From Rhodococcoides fascians A25f (GTDB lineage Bacteria > Actinomycetota > Actinomycetes > Mycobacteriales > Mycobacteriaceae): 64,000 nucleotides of DNA. The notes beneath the pieces are model-generated. The model was not told where the DNA came from. It saw nothing but the letters and a program-made list of their open reading frames with translations, and made no database searches. Where the stretch lies: NCBI RefSeq assembly GCF_000760935.2, contig NZ_CP049744.1:4867501-4931500 (forward strand), written 5' to 3'. Position numbers and translations under genes: made by a program. Below are positions 43,452 through 53,102 of this stretch, piece by piece; the stretch's first letter is position 1; every line of letters starts with the position of its first letter.

Positions 43452-45137
43452 ATGGCAGCATCACAGCAGGGCAGCAAGGGCAGTGCCGGCGCACTGAGCC
43501 TGTTGCTGATCGCCGCCATTGCTGCGATCGGCATGTTCGGTGTCCTCTCGGGCGATCGCACGCCCCCGGTCGACGAAGGCACGTGCCTGCCGGCCGGCGC
43601 GGCCGTGGTGGCTCCGCACTCGGGAACAGTGGTGATGCCGCTGCGTGAAGGCACCTATCAGGCCACGAGCGGTTTCGGTGCCCGCACGAACCCGGTCACC
43701 GGCGAAGCCGAAGGACACCAGGGCCAGGACTACTCCGCCCCGATCGGAACCCCGATCTACGCGGCCACCGACGGCACGGTCGTCAAGGCCGAACACGCCA
43801 GCGGGTTCGGCAACTGGATCATCATCGACACCACCGTCGACGGCCAGTCGCTCTCGACGGTCTACGGCCACATGAACGACGACGGCGTCGGGGTCACCGC
43901 GGGCCAGACCGTCAAAGCCGGTGACCCGATCGGCGCCGTCGGCAACGCCGGACAGTCCACCGGGCCGCACCTGCACTTCGAGGTCTGGCCCGGCACCCGT
44001 CTCGCATCCGGATCGAGCCCGGTCGATCCCGTCGCCTGGCTCGCAGCCGCCGGTGCCACCGCCCCGACCGCCACCGCGGACGTCCTCGCCGCCACCTCCG
44101 CCGCGACCCCGACCACCGGTGCTGCGGCGCAGGGCGTATCGAGCCGGTCGGTCAAACTCGCCGCCGCGATCAAACCCGGCTGCGGAGTCCCGGCCGGATC
44201 GACCGGACTGCGACCGGGATCGGTGCCCGCTGATTTCGAGCCGTGGATCGTCAAAGCCGGCACCGTGTGCCCCGAGGTCACTGCCCCGGTCGTCGCCGCG
44301 CAGCTCGAACAAGAGGGCGGCTTCGACGTCGACGCCCACAACGCAGGATCGGGCGCGGACGGACCGGCGCAGTTCATGCCCGCCACCTGGGCCGCGAAAG
44401 GCGTCGACGGAGACGGAGACGGCCGCAAGGACACCCGCAGCATCGCCGACGCGGTGATGAGCCAAGCCGCCTACGACTGCGAGCTGGCGGGCATCGCCAA
44501 GGACTCGCTCGCCGCCGGCAAGCTCAGCGGCGACCTGACCGAGCTGTACCTGTCGATGTACAACTGCGGGCCCGGTGCGACCCTCTCGCAGGGCCGGGTG
44601 TGCCAGAACGCCGAAACCCTCGACTACGTCGCGAAGATTCCCCGACGGGCAGCAGAGGCGTTCTCCGTCGCCGTCCCCCAGGCCACACCGGGCATCGTCC
44701 CCGGTGGCCCGTTCGGTCAGAACGTCGTCGCGGCGGCGATGCGCTGGCTCGGCACCACCTACGCCTGGGGCGGAGGCGACCGCAACGGACCCACCCGCGG
44801 GGTCAGCGACGGCGGCGGCCGCGCGGACATGATCGGCGACTTCGACAAGGTCGGCTTCGACTGCTCCGGCCTGGTCCTCTACGCCGTCGCACAAGCCTCC
44901 GGCGGCGCGATCGTGCTCCCCCACCAGGACTCGGCGCAGATCGCCGACAGCCGCGGCCGCGTCATCGCCACCCCCGGCGAGCTCGCTCCCGGCGACATCA
45001 TCCAACCACACTCGGGCCACATCTTCATCTGGCTCGGCGGAAACAAGGTCGTCGAGGCACCGCAGTCCGGCGACGTCGTGAAGGTATCGGACTGGACCCC
45101 GCCCGCGAGCGGCCTGACAGCACGGAGATTCGGATGA
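43452..45137 (+). CDS. Three-domain peptidoglycan hydrolase (M23, transglycosylase, NlpC/P60)
   Basis: A 561-residue protein with an N-terminal transmembrane anchor (ALSLLLIAAIAAIGMFGVL). Domain 1 (about 70-190) is M23/LytM: HQGQDYS and GPHLHFEVWPG hold the zinc ligands. Domain 2 (about 275-400) resembles lytic transglycosylases, with Glu in QLEQEGGFDVDAHN and GPAQFMPATWA. Domain 3 (about 430-560) is NlpC/P60: Cys in FDCSGLVLYAV and His in PHSGHIFIWLG. Together these could cut both glycan and peptide bonds, the VirB1-type role of opening the wall for the T4SS. The stop overlaps the next gene as ATGA. Confidence 0.88.
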   Translation: MAASQQGSKGSAGALSLLLIAAIAAIGMFGVLSGDRTPPVDEGTCLPAGAAVVAPHSGTVVMPLREGTYQATSGFGARTNPVTGEAEGHQGQDYSAPIGTPIYAATDGTVVKAEHASGFGNWIIIDTTVDGQSLSTVYGHMNDDGVGVTAGQTVKAGDPIGAVGNAGQSTGPHLHFEVWPGTRLASGSSPVDPVAWLAAAGATAPTATADVLAATSAATPTTGAAAQGVSSRSVKLAAAIKPGCGVPAGSTGLRPGSVPADFEPWIVKAGTVCPEVTAPVVAAQLEQEGGFDVDAHNAGSGADGPAQFMPATWAAKGVDGDGDGRKDTRSIADAVMSQAAYDCELAGIAKDSLAAGKLSGDLTELYLSMYNCGPGATLSQGRVCQNAETLDYVAKIPRRAAEAFSVAVPQATPGIVPGGPFGQNVVAAAMRWLGTTYAWGGGDRNGPTRGVSDGGGRADMIGDFDKVGFDCSGLVLYAVAQASGGAIVLPHQDSAQIADSRGRVIATPGELAPGDIIQPHSGHIFIWLGGNKVVEAPQSGDVVKVSDWTPPASGLTARRFG

Positions 45138-45727
45138 GAACCACCCGCACCGCCCTGACCGGATTGCTCATCGCTGCAACGGTTCTCACTGCCTGCGGTG
45201 GTGAAAGCACCAACAACGGCAGCGAGGTCCCGTCGATTCCGGCGCAGCAGTGGACACCGGGTACGCCCCCGCCGAGCGGCAGCGATCCCACCCGCACCCC
45301 GCCGCCGGCTGCGACTGTGCTGCCCGACCTCGCGGCAGGGGTGGACCGGCAGGACCCGGACTCGGTGGCCACCGCGGCGTTGACGGTCTGGTTCACCTGG
45401 AACACCGCCGTCGACGCCGGACCCAACGATGCCGCCGCCCGCACCGCGCCGCTGCTCACCTCCGAGTACGCGCGTGAGATCACCTCCACTACAGCGCAAT
45501 CGAGCCCCGGCGCGCAGTGGCTGGCCTGGGCCGCAGGCGGCGCGGTCCTGACCCCTGACTTCGTCGCCGACGACGAACCCGTTCCCCCGCGGATCGATTC
45601 GACGGCCTACCGGTCCTACCGCGTCACACAACGCATCGACGGGGCACCGGTGAGCGAGAGGGTCGTCGCGATGATCCTGCGGCGCGGGTCCGGCGGCTGG
45701 GAGGTGAGCCGCATTCAAGACAAATAG
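45134..45727 (+). CDS. Conjugation-associated lipoprotein
   Basis: A 197-residue protein with a lipoprotein signal: basic MRTTRT, hydrophobic ALTGLLIAATV and lipobox LTAC. After a Pro-rich linker the domain (TAALTVWFTWNTAVDAGPND, then TAYRSYRVTQRIDG and GGWEVSRIQD) has the look of NTF2/VirB8-like folds found in Gram-positive T4SS. It starts within the stop of the hydrolase gene (ATGA). Confidence 0.7.
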   Translation: MRTTRTALTGLLIAATVLTACGGESTNNGSEVPSIPAQQWTPGTPPPSGSDPTRTPPPAATVLPDLAAGVDRQDPDSVATAALTVWFTWNTAVDAGPNDAAARTAPLLTSEYAREITSTTAQSSPGAQWLAWAAGGAVLTPDFVADDEPVPPRIDSTAYRSYRVTQRIDGAPVSERVVAMILRRGSGGWEVSRIQDK

Positions 45728-45786
45728 CCACTACCTCGTTCGTGTGCTTTCACTGCAGAACAACCCGTTTCGGAAAGGAACCCCCG

Positions 45787-46200
45787 ATGGACACAGAATC
45801 CGTCACCACCCCCACCACCCGTACACCGCACCGAGCACGCCGCGTCCTCGGCGTCCTCGCTATCACTGCCGCGCTGACCGTCCTGGCCGGCGGAGTCGCC
45901 GCCGCACAGGCGGTCAACCCGTACGACGGGGTCAACCCGGACATCGGCTTGTTCGGGCCCGCCCTGAACCAGACGTGGAAGCGCCTGCTCGCGGCGATCT
46001 GGGGAGCCAGCATCGCCCTCGCTGGCCTCTGGGTACTGACCTCGTTCCTCGCCTCCAGGAAGGCCCGCAAGCGCAACATGTCCAGCGATCTGAGCGAAGC
46101 GGGCGAGGATCTCAAGCTCTCCCTCATCATCTTGGGCGGTGTCGCCGCTGTCTCGCCGATCGTCGGCGCAGTCCTGCTTCTCGTCCAGCCCGGCGCGTAG
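45787..46200 (+). CDS. Small membrane protein, pilin/VirB2-like topology
   Basis: A 137-residue protein. Signal-like N-terminus RRVLGVLAITAALTVLAGGVAAAQA, a short external part PYDGVNPDIGLFGP, a transmembrane helix (LLAAIWGASIALAGLWVLTS), a basic cytoplasmic loop (RKARKRN) and a second helix (LSLIILGGVAAVSPIVGAVL). Signal plus two helices with a basic loop is the layout of VirB2/TrbC-type pilins and small T4SS membrane proteins. Identity is inferred from topology and position. GGAAAGGAA provides the ribosome binding site. Confidence 0.62.
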   Translation: MDTESVTTPTTRTPHRARRVLGVLAITAALTVLAGGVAAAQAVNPYDGVNPDIGLFGPALNQTWKRLLAAIWGASIALAGLWVLTSFLASRKARKRNMSSDLSEAGEDLKLSLIILGGVAAVSPIVGAVLLLVQPGA

Positions 46201-46268
46201 CCGACCCGGCTCTACCCTCCATTTTCTTTGCCCCGACGCGGCACCGTCCGCAGAAACGAGCACTCATC

Positions 46269-47003
46269 ATGGCCATCGACTACCGCAATGTCGGCTCCGA
46301 ACCCCCCAGCTCCCCCAACACCGGCACCGTCTCCGGTGATCAGCACTCCGACAGCAAGTCCGGGTCCAAACGCTGGATCATTCTCGGGGCCGTCGCCCTG
46401 GCGATCCTCGCCGTCGTCTCGGTGATCGTCGTCGGTCTGTCGGGCGGTTCCGACGAGACCGGCGGCAGCGATGCCATCCGCGCAGTACACGGACCCACGA
46501 CGGTGAACAACGGTGTCCCCAGCGGCTACACCCGCGACACCCAAGGCGCATCGACGGCCGCGGTGAACGTGCTGCAGGCGTTCGATCAGGCCAGCCAGGG
46601 CCGCATCGACATGAACGATGTCCGCTCGACGATGATCGCCGCCGACCCCGGCCCCGAACTGGCCCGCGAGATCGAACTCGGCAGCAACCGCGACGAGAGC
46701 AGCGACGTGATGAACACCCTGCCGGCCGCGGTGCACGTGTCCTCGTTCGCTGCCGACGCCGCGCAGATCTCGGTGTGGTCGATGACCACCACCCAGTCCG
46801 ACATCAACAACACCGGCACCGTCGCTGTGAGCACTCTGTGGGCGACCACCGACATCTCGTTGGTCTGGCAGGACGGGGACTGGAAGGCCAAGGACTGGTC
46901 CTACCGCCAGGGCCCGCGGCCGGAAGACGCCTCTTACCCGGCCGCTGATTCCACGCTCGGCGGTCAACTGACCGCCGGGTACTACACCTTCTACATCGAC
47001 TAG
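46269..47003 (+). CDS. VirB8/TcpC-like bitopic conjugation protein
   Basis: A 244-residue protein: cytoplasmic tail, one transmembrane helix (WIILGAVALAILAVVSVIVV), and an external domain with STAAVNVLQAFDQASQGRID, ISVWSMTTTQSDINNTGTV and ISLVWQDGDWKAKDWSYRQG. This ends like NTF2-fold VirB8/TcpC proteins (WxxDxDW-like strand). VirB8-type proteins nucleate T4SS assembly. It stands directly before the VirB6-like gene, nine bases away. Confidence 0.7.
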   Translation: MAIDYRNVGSEPPSSPNTGTVSGDQHSDSKSGSKRWIILGAVALAILAVVSVIVVGLSGGSDETGGSDAIRAVHGPTTVNNGVPSGYTRDTQGASTAAVNVLQAFDQASQGRIDMNDVRSTMIAADPGPELAREIELGSNRDESSDVMNTLPAAVHVSSFAADAAQISVWSMTTTQSDINNTGTVAVSTLWATTDISLVWQDGDWKAKDWSYRQGPRPEDASYPAADSTLGGQLTAGYYTFYID

Positions 47004-47011
47004 GAGAGAAC

Positions 47012-49186
47012 ATGATTCGCCGTCTCGTTCTCATCGCGGTCACTGCCGCACTGGTGGCTCTGTTCGGGTCATCCGCTGTTGCGCTCGCCCAGCCTTCCGC
47101 CGTTCCCGCTCCCGCACCGGGTGCGGTCACCGCCCAGCAACCGGCATCGAGGCTGCCCGCGCACTTCCCGGACGATCTCAAGAAATTCATCGGCGGTACC
47201 GAGGAATTTCGGAGCGGGCCCTGGTTCGCAGGGGACTGCCGAGACCACGGCGGCGACCTGGGAACCTATATCTCCCAAGCACTCACGAACGAAAACCGGC
47301 TCCTGTACTGGACCGCATCGGACGAGAACAAAGCCGTCATGCTCGACGGTGCGAGCGCGGTCGGCGGCGACCCGCAGGCCCAGGCCACGGCCGAGATCAC
47401 CCGTGAGGCCGTCGCCGACGGGACCGAACCACCCGCCGACGCTCTACCGACCGTATTCCCGGCCGGGGACACCAGTTTTCACCCGCCAACCGGAACCTGC
47501 GCCGAGGACCTCGCTCGGTGGGGCACCAAGGAATGGGGCACGTGGGGCTTCGCCTGGGCGCAGAGCCCGGACGCGGACTCGCTGACCGCGATCAAAGCGC
47601 TGCCCGGTGCCGACAAGGTGCCCGACGCCGCCTGGTCGGACCCGTGCTCACAGGGTTCGGGCGACCAGTACTGCATGCACGCCTTCTTCGTCGACTGCTC
47701 GAAAGCCGAACGGGCAGATGCCAGCCGCTGCCAGGACTGGAATCTGTCGATCGGGCGATTGTTCGCCGGCACCGCGAACTGGATCGACAAGAACACGTCG
47801 TTCACCGAGCGCCTCGAGGAAACCCTCGGCAAGGTCATCGCGGCCACCCCGCAGTACAAGCTTGGCAAGGCCTACCTGCAGGCATTCTCCTGGATCTCGG
47901 GGGCAGCGAACGACGTCGTCGACTTCGTCACCGATCCGACCACCGTCATCGACGACTGGGTAAACGCCACCAAGAGCGGGGCACTCTCCCTCACCGACGC
48001 CGTGCTGCGTGGGCTCACCTCGACCGGCGACTTCGATCCCACCCAGCAGTGGTTCGTGACCTATTACGCCGGATCGACAGGTCTGGGAATCATGGTCATG
48101 TCGCTGGCGGTACTGCTGGCGATCATGCGATCACGGCACAAGGGCTCACCATCGGAGCTGGTGGCCAACGTCTTCGGCTACATGCCCGCCGGGGTGGTGA
48201 TGATGCTGTTCTCCCTGGCCCTGGCTCAACTGGTGATCGAGTTCGCGACGGTGCTCACCGAGGGCATCGCCAGTTTCAGCGGATTCACGATCACCGAGAT
48301 GGTGCAGAACATCTACGCCACGATGGGCACGCTGAACAAGGACACCGTCGTCGGCGGCTCGATCGTCGGCCTGGTCTTCTTCGGCATCCTGCTGCTCGGC
48401 GCGATGTCGGTCTACCTCGGTCTGCTCATGCACCAGATCGGGCTTCCGCTGACCGCGTGCGTCGCCGGAATCGGCTACGGCATGTGGGTGCACCCGACGT
48501 GGCGAACCAAAGCGCTGCGGCCACTGTTCACGTTCGTCGGCATCGTGCTCAGCAAGCCGATGCTGTTCCTGCTCATCGCGATCGTGCTCGCCGGGGCCAA
48601 CAACGCTCTGCTCTCGGGCGGCGGCGGCTCGGGAGACCTGACCTCGCTCGGGGCTCTGGTGCTCGTCGGGGCCTCGATGGTCGTCGTCGGCCTGGCACCG
48701 TGGGCGATGCTCGCATGGGCACCGATCCTGCCGACCAAGGCCGACTCCGAAGGATTCGGCCGCGGTGGTGGCTCCGTCGCCGGTGGTGTGATCGGAGGCG
48801 TGGGCAGCTCGGCACTGTTCCGCAGCCGCAGCGGCGGAGGTGGCGGAGGCGGCTCGACCGTCACACCGCGCTCGACCCGCTCCGGCGACGGCGTCGACAA
48901 GGCCACCCGATCCGCGCATTCGACCCCGACGAACAACTCCACCCCCGGCCACACAACCGGGACCGCCCACAGCGGCGGCACCGACAAGGGCGGGACGTCG
49001 ACATCGAAGCGCTCGACCATGGGAATGGCCGGCCGACTCGGCGGAAAGCTCGCGACGGGATCGGCCGCGACGGTCGCCTCGGCCGGGGCAGCGGCGGTGC
49101 CGATCGCCGCGCAGTCCGCAGCGGCGGCGATGAACAAAGCCAAATCCAGTGCCGAGTCCGCTCCGTCCGAAGCCGAAGGCAGGTAA
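47012..49186 (+). CDS. VirB6/TrbL-like polytopic conjugation membrane protein
   Basis: A 724-residue protein with a signal peptide (LVLIAVTAALVALFGSSAVALA) and a ~300-residue external Cys-containing domain (GTCAEDLARWG, then DPCSQGSGDQYCMHAFFVDC). At least six transmembrane segments lie between about residues 345 and 580, for example GLGIMVMSLAVLLAIMRSRH, VVMMLFSLALAQLVIEFATV and PMLFLLIAIVLAGANNALL. The cytoplasmic tail is Gly/Ser/Thr-rich. This matches the VirB6/TrbL channel component of actinobacterial T4SS. AGGAGAGAAC precedes the ATG. Confidence 0.8.
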   Translation: MIRRLVLIAVTAALVALFGSSAVALAQPSAVPAPAPGAVTAQQPASRLPAHFPDDLKKFIGGTEEFRSGPWFAGDCRDHGGDLGTYISQALTNENRLLYWTASDENKAVMLDGASAVGGDPQAQATAEITREAVADGTEPPADALPTVFPAGDTSFHPPTGTCAEDLARWGTKEWGTWGFAWAQSPDADSLTAIKALPGADKVPDAAWSDPCSQGSGDQYCMHAFFVDCSKAERADASRCQDWNLSIGRLFAGTANWIDKNTSFTERLEETLGKVIAATPQYKLGKAYLQAFSWISGAANDVVDFVTDPTTVIDDWVNATKSGALSLTDAVLRGLTSTGDFDPTQQWFVTYYAGSTGLGIMVMSLAVLLAIMRSRHKGSPSELVANVFGYMPAGVVMMLFSLALAQLVIEFATVLTEGIASFSGFTITEMVQNIYATMGTLNKDTVVGGSIVGLVFFGILLLGAMSVYLGLLMHQIGLPLTACVAGIGYGMWVHPTWRTKALRPLFTFVGIVLSKPMLFLLIAIVLAGANNALLSGGGGSGDLTSLGALVLVGASMVVVGLAPWAMLAWAPILPTKADSEGFGRGGGSVAGGVIGGVGSSALFRSRSGGGGGGGSTVTPRSTRSGDGVDKATRSAHSTPTNNSTPGHTTGTAHSGGTDKGGTSTSKRSTMGMAGRLGGKLATGSAATVASAGAAAVPIAAQSAAAAMNKAKSSAESAPSEAEGR

Positions 49187-49189
49187 GCG

Positions 49190-50776
49190 ATGTCGACCGA
49201 GACCGTCGAGCACGACAGCGAGCAGAGAACCTCCATCCTGGGCGGTGAGATCGCGCGCCGCGGCATGACCGGGATCTCGGCACCGGTGCTCATCACCTGG
49301 ACCGCGGCTCTGATCATCGGCGTCGTGTACTACTTCGCGGCCGGTGGCGGCGCGATGACCGTCGGGCTCGTGGCCGTGTTCTACGTCGGGGTGTTCGCCT
49401 CGACATACGAATTCGGAGACGTTTCCCTGGCGGCGCGGCAGATGCACCGGTTGCGGAACTGGTCGCGGATGCGGCGCGGGGAGCACGTCTATCGCAACAC
49501 CGACGACCCTGCCTACGGGGTAGCCGATCTCGACCCCGGCTGGGAGTATCCGGTGCCGCTCGGGCGGACCGCCCCGCTCGACGTCGCCGGCACCGGCCTG
49601 GACGAGATGTTCATCGTCCGCACCGCGAACCCCGGCGAGCGGGCCTATTACACGGTCGTACTGTCCGTGCAGGGCCTGGCAGGGGGGCTGCGCACCGACG
49701 CGGCCTGGGCGACGACATCGGAGAAGTTCGGTCTGTTCAGCGCCTCGATGGCCCGCAAGACCTCGCTCATCCGCGGAGTGCAGCTGATCCACCGCTCCAT
49801 TCCCGCGGATCTGACCATGCACGAGGACTGGGTCGAGCGGGAGGTCGAAAAGCTCGGCGACATGCGTCTGCGGGCACCGGTGGAGTCCTACGGCGACCTC
49901 ATCGACACCATCCGGCCGCACTCGGAAGAGCACCGGGCGTACGTGGTGCTCAAGTTCCCCCAGACCGACCAGTTCGAGGCCGAAGCCGCGCGGGCTGCAG
50001 GTGGGAAAGGTGCCCGATTCGAAGGCGGTGTCGCCCAGGTGATCCGCGACGAGACGATGCGTGCGGTGAGCAAACTCGTCGCCGCCGGCATGGGCCGTGT
50101 CCAGGTCCTCGGTGAGCAGCGCACCTGCGCGTTGATCCGCGCGTTCGTCGACCCGTCGAACCCACTCGATCGCCACCAAGGGGCGCGGTGGTCGAACTGC
50201 TGGCCCTCCTACGTCGGTGGCCAGGACTCGGTGGTGGTGTCGCGGCGCTGGCACACCCGTGTCGGGTTCCTCCCGCCGGCGAGCATCGAACCCATTCCGC
50301 TGGGCCCGCTGTGGCTCGCGCCGCTGCTGACCGGTGTCGCCCCCGACATCGGCGACGACGAGAACCCGCCCTCACCGACGATCCGAACAGTCAGTGTCCG
50401 AGTCGATTTCGTGCCCGACGCCGTCGCCCGGGAAGCGGCCAGTCAGGACTTCACCCAGGACCGGGCCTCGCAGGAAAGTGCCGCACGCAAAGGCATCACC
50501 GGCGACGGCTCGGCCGAAGTGATGGCCACCGCGTCCGGGCGTCGACGCACCGATCTGATGCCGGGCTCGGGCCATCACGGCACCATCTACTCCCTCGCGG
50601 TCGCGGTCACGGGCCGCGACGAAGACGACCTCGAGCGGGCCTGCATGCGCGTGGAGGAAGCCGCCGACGAATCGGCAATCAAAACCATCACCTGGCAGGA
50701 CGACACGCACGACGTCGCCCTGTTCACCACCCTGCCCTTCGCTCGCGGTCTCGCCGTGACGCGCTACACCAAGTAG
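49190..50776 (+). CDS. SCO6880-type protein, N-terminal (PrgI plus VirB4-N) half of a split VirB4
   Basis: A 528-residue protein. Two transmembrane helices at about residues 28-75 (LITWTAALIIGVVYYFAAGG and MTVGLVAVFYVGVFAS) resemble PrgI/VirB3. The rest resembles the N-terminal, non-ATPase domain of VirB4 (GTGLDEMFIVRTANPGERAY, AYVVLKFPQTDQFEAEAARA, and HGTIYSLAVAVTGRDEDDLE). No Walker motifs are present. Proteins of this layout are annotated as SCO6880 family in actinobacteria. The ATPase half is encoded by the next gene, so VirB4 is divided into two polypeptides. Confidence 0.8.
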   Translation: MSTETVEHDSEQRTSILGGEIARRGMTGISAPVLITWTAALIIGVVYYFAAGGGAMTVGLVAVFYVGVFASTYEFGDVSLAARQMHRLRNWSRMRRGEHVYRNTDDPAYGVADLDPGWEYPVPLGRTAPLDVAGTGLDEMFIVRTANPGERAYYTVVLSVQGLAGGLRTDAAWATTSEKFGLFSASMARKTSLIRGVQLIHRSIPADLTMHEDWVEREVEKLGDMRLRAPVESYGDLIDTIRPHSEEHRAYVVLKFPQTDQFEAEAARAAGGKGARFEGGVAQVIRDETMRAVSKLVAAGMGRVQVLGEQRTCALIRAFVDPSNPLDRHQGARWSNCWPSYVGGQDSVVVSRRWHTRVGFLPPASIEPIPLGPLWLAPLLTGVAPDIGDDENPPSPTIRTVSVRVDFVPDAVAREAASQDFTQDRASQESAARKGITGDGSAEVMATASGRRRTDLMPGSGHHGTIYSLAVAVTGRDEDDLERACMRVEEAADESAIKTITWQDDTHDVALFTTLPFARGLAVTRYTK

Positions 50777-50790
50777 CCCAGGAGATTTCG

Positions 50791-52287
50791 ATGCCGCAAC
50801 ACACCACCCGTCGTCCGTCCACCCGACCGGCCGCGACCGAGCAACCGGTACGCCCGCGGTTGCTCGGCGGCGATCGCGAACGACTCGGCGACGTCGACGC
50901 CGTCCTTGAGGCCGCGCAGGCGGTCCCGAAGCGGATTGCCCGCCGTAAGCCACCTCGGCGGTTCGCGCTCCTAGACCGCTACGGCTGGTACGAACCCCGC
51001 TCCGAAGGCGCGTGGAGCACCACCAGGCAGTCCGAAGCGCTGAACCTGGCCATCAGCCGCCGCAGTGCGCGCCACCAGGGAGCGGTGACCGGCCTGAACC
51101 GGATCTCCCAGGATCTGGTGATCACCGATCCGTTCGAGCTCTACGGCACCGACATCTCCAACATCAACGTCTGCGTCGTCGGGGACATCGGCAAGGGCAA
51201 GTCCTCGATGATCAAGACCGCATTTCTGTGGCGGCAGATCATCTTCGGCCGACAGGTGGTGGTCATCGACAAGAAACGCCAGGGCAGCGAAGGCGAGTAC
51301 TCCATCTTCGCCCGCACCCTCGAGGTGGAATCGGTCCGGTTCAAAACCGGTGGCGGCGGCGCCAGACTGAACCTGCTCGACCCGGCGATCACCACCGGCG
51401 GTGAACACGCCGGCGGCCTCGACGGTGTCACCCCAGCCGGTCAGGAAGCCCTCGTGCTCGCCGTCCTCGCCGACACGATGGAACGCCCGCTGACCACCCC
51501 GGAGAAAAGCGCCGTCGGCCGCGCGTTGGAGCTGGTCAACGCCGACGCCGCCGCCACCGGTCGCGCACCGGTGCTCGAGGATCTCGCCCGCCGCCTCGTC
51601 GAACCCTCCACCGCCGACGGCACGTACTTCGGTGACCGCTGGTCCGAGCGCTCCCTCGAATGGGGCTACGAACCGGGCCTGGCCCTGCTGCGTCTGGTCG
51701 ACCGGGACCTCAAAGGTCTCGTCGACGCAGAAACCTCCCCGGAGGTCCGCGCCGCGCTCGAGTACCCCTTCGCGCACTTCGACGTCTCCGCGCTGCCGAC
51801 CGAAGGGCCTGCGCTGCGGGTGGTGATGACCGTGATCAACACCTGGCTGGCGAACCTGCTCGCGGCACGCTCGTCGGTGTCCAAGCAGACCATCCTCATC
51901 GTCGAGGAAGGCTGGCACGTCGCCGAAGGATCGACCGGCGCGGTGTTCCGTTCGAACATGAAACTCTCCCGCGGACTGGGCCTGTCGACCGTCTCGGCCT
52001 TCCATCACCCCTCCGACATGTCCCACGATTCCCCCGCCCGGGCGCTCATGCAGGAAGCGGGAATCGTGTTCCTGTTCGCGCAGGAACGCTTCGACGACGC
52101 CCGCGAGACAGCCGAGATGTATCACCTCCCGCCCGGGTCCATCGACATCATCATGGGCCTGGGCCAGGGCGAATGCCTGGTCAAGATCGGCTCGGCCGAC
52201 CCGATCCTGATGGAACACGTCCGCTCCCCGCAAGAGATCGCCCTCACCGACACCGACGCCGCCGTCAAAGGAGTCACGCCCGCATGA
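50791..52287 (+). CDS. VirB4-type conjugation ATPase (C-terminal half)
   Basis: A 498-residue ATPase with SNINVCVVGDIGKGKSSMIK as Walker A and KQTILIVEEGWHVAEGS as Walker B with the Glu pair. Other VirB4/TraC features are VVVIDKKRQGSEGEYSI, RLNLLDPAI, and the sensor-like STVSAFHHPSDMS. It has no transmembrane segments and should energise T4SS assembly and substrate transfer together with the preceding SCO6880-type protein. The ATG at 50791 follows AGGAGATTTCG. Its stop overlaps the next ATG (ATGA). Confidence 0.87.
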   Translation: MPQHTTRRPSTRPAATEQPVRPRLLGGDRERLGDVDAVLEAAQAVPKRIARRKPPRRFALLDRYGWYEPRSEGAWSTTRQSEALNLAISRRSARHQGAVTGLNRISQDLVITDPFELYGTDISNINVCVVGDIGKGKSSMIKTAFLWRQIIFGRQVVVIDKKRQGSEGEYSIFARTLEVESVRFKTGGGGARLNLLDPAITTGGEHAGGLDGVTPAGQEALVLAVLADTMERPLTTPEKSAVGRALELVNADAAATGRAPVLEDLARRLVEPSTADGTYFGDRWSERSLEWGYEPGLALLRLVDRDLKGLVDAETSPEVRAALEYPFAHFDVSALPTEGPALRVVMTVINTWLANLLAARSSVSKQTILIVEEGWHVAEGSTGAVFRSNMKLSRGLGLSTVSAFHHPSDMSHDSPARALMQEAGIVFLFAQERFDDARETAEMYHLPPGSIDIIMGLGQGECLVKIGSADPILMEHVRSPQEIALTDTDAAVKGVTPA

Positions 52288-53102
52288 GCACCTCACCGCC
52301 CTCACCGTCAGCGGCCCGGCGTTCCCGCACCATCGACGTCCACGTGAGCTCGCCGGCCCCGATCGGGTACGACGACACCCGCTCGAGCACCAGGGGCCGG
52401 TTCGCAACGTCCTCCGCCGCAGCACGATTCGCCGTCAGCCACGCCGCCGCCCGCGAGGCCGCCGCCCTCGACGCCGGTCGCCCCGCCGTCCCCGTCACTG
52501 TCACCATCACTGTCGACGGGCACGACGACGTCTGTGTGTCCGGCACCGCCGGCGAGATCGCCTGCGCCCTCGCCGCCGTCCCGGCCTACAGCGCCGGCGT
52601 CCGCACAGCGCGGATACCGGCACCGGCCTACCTTTTTGCCGCCGGCGACGAGGCCGCCCTGCCGATCCAATGGCGGAGCGACCTCGGCCCCGATAGCCGT
52701 GTGATTGTGACAACCGGCGTCGACGTGCGTGTGCTCTCGACTCGGCCCGATCCACTGCCGAACTCGACACTGCTGCTCGGACAGTGGGCACCGGACCTCG
52801 CGCACCGCCTCGCGCACGACCTCGCCCGCTCGATCACCGAGCGCAGTGGTCGACGGACCCCGGCCACCGTGACGTACCTGCCCGACCAGGGGCGGTTCGA
52901 GATCACCCATCCCGCCCCGATCTCCGATACCGACGCCGCCGCGGTGGCCCGGTACATCCGGATCACCCGACTTCGAGCCAACCTCGCCGCCCTCGACCCG
53001 GTGGCCGACGCGGACTGCGCTGTCGGTCTCGCCGCCGAGCTGCACGTGCTCGAAAGCTATTCCCGCCATGTCCCTTCCACCGACGACAGGACAGTTCGAT
53101 GA
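52284..53102 (+). CDS. Hypothetical protein between VirB4 and VirD4 genes
   Basis: A 272-residue soluble protein rich in Ala, Arg and Thr, with SAAARFAVSHAAAREAAALD, VPVTVTITVDGHDDVCVSGT and VARYIRITRLRANLAALDPV. I recognise no domain. It is coupled by ATGA overlaps to both the VirB4 ATPase gene upstream and the VirD4 gene downstream, which implies a role in the same machine, possibly as adaptor. Confidence 0.6.
   Translation: MSTSPPSPSAARRSRTIDVHVSSPAPIGYDDTRSSTRGRFATSSAAARFAVSHAAAREAAALDAGRPAVPVTVTITVDGHDDVCVSGTAGEIACALAAVPAYSAGVRTARIPAPAYLFAAGDEAALPIQWRSDLGPDSRVIVTTGVDVRVLSTRPDPLPNSTLLLGQWAPDLAHRLAHDLARSITERSGRRTPATVTYLPDQGRFEITHPAPISDTDAAAVARYIRITRLRANLAALDPVADADCAVGLAAELHVLESYSRHVPSTDDRTVR

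Noticed and set aside
43461..45020. 519-codon minus-strand open frame
   Set aside because: Antisense to the three-domain peptidoglycan hydrolase; Gly/Asp/Arg-rich without motifs.
48146..50254. 702-codon minus-strand open frame
   Set aside because: It runs antisense to the VirB6-like and SCO6880-type genes; the composition is Arg/His/Gly-rich with no domain. It is a shadow of strong third-position G/C bias.
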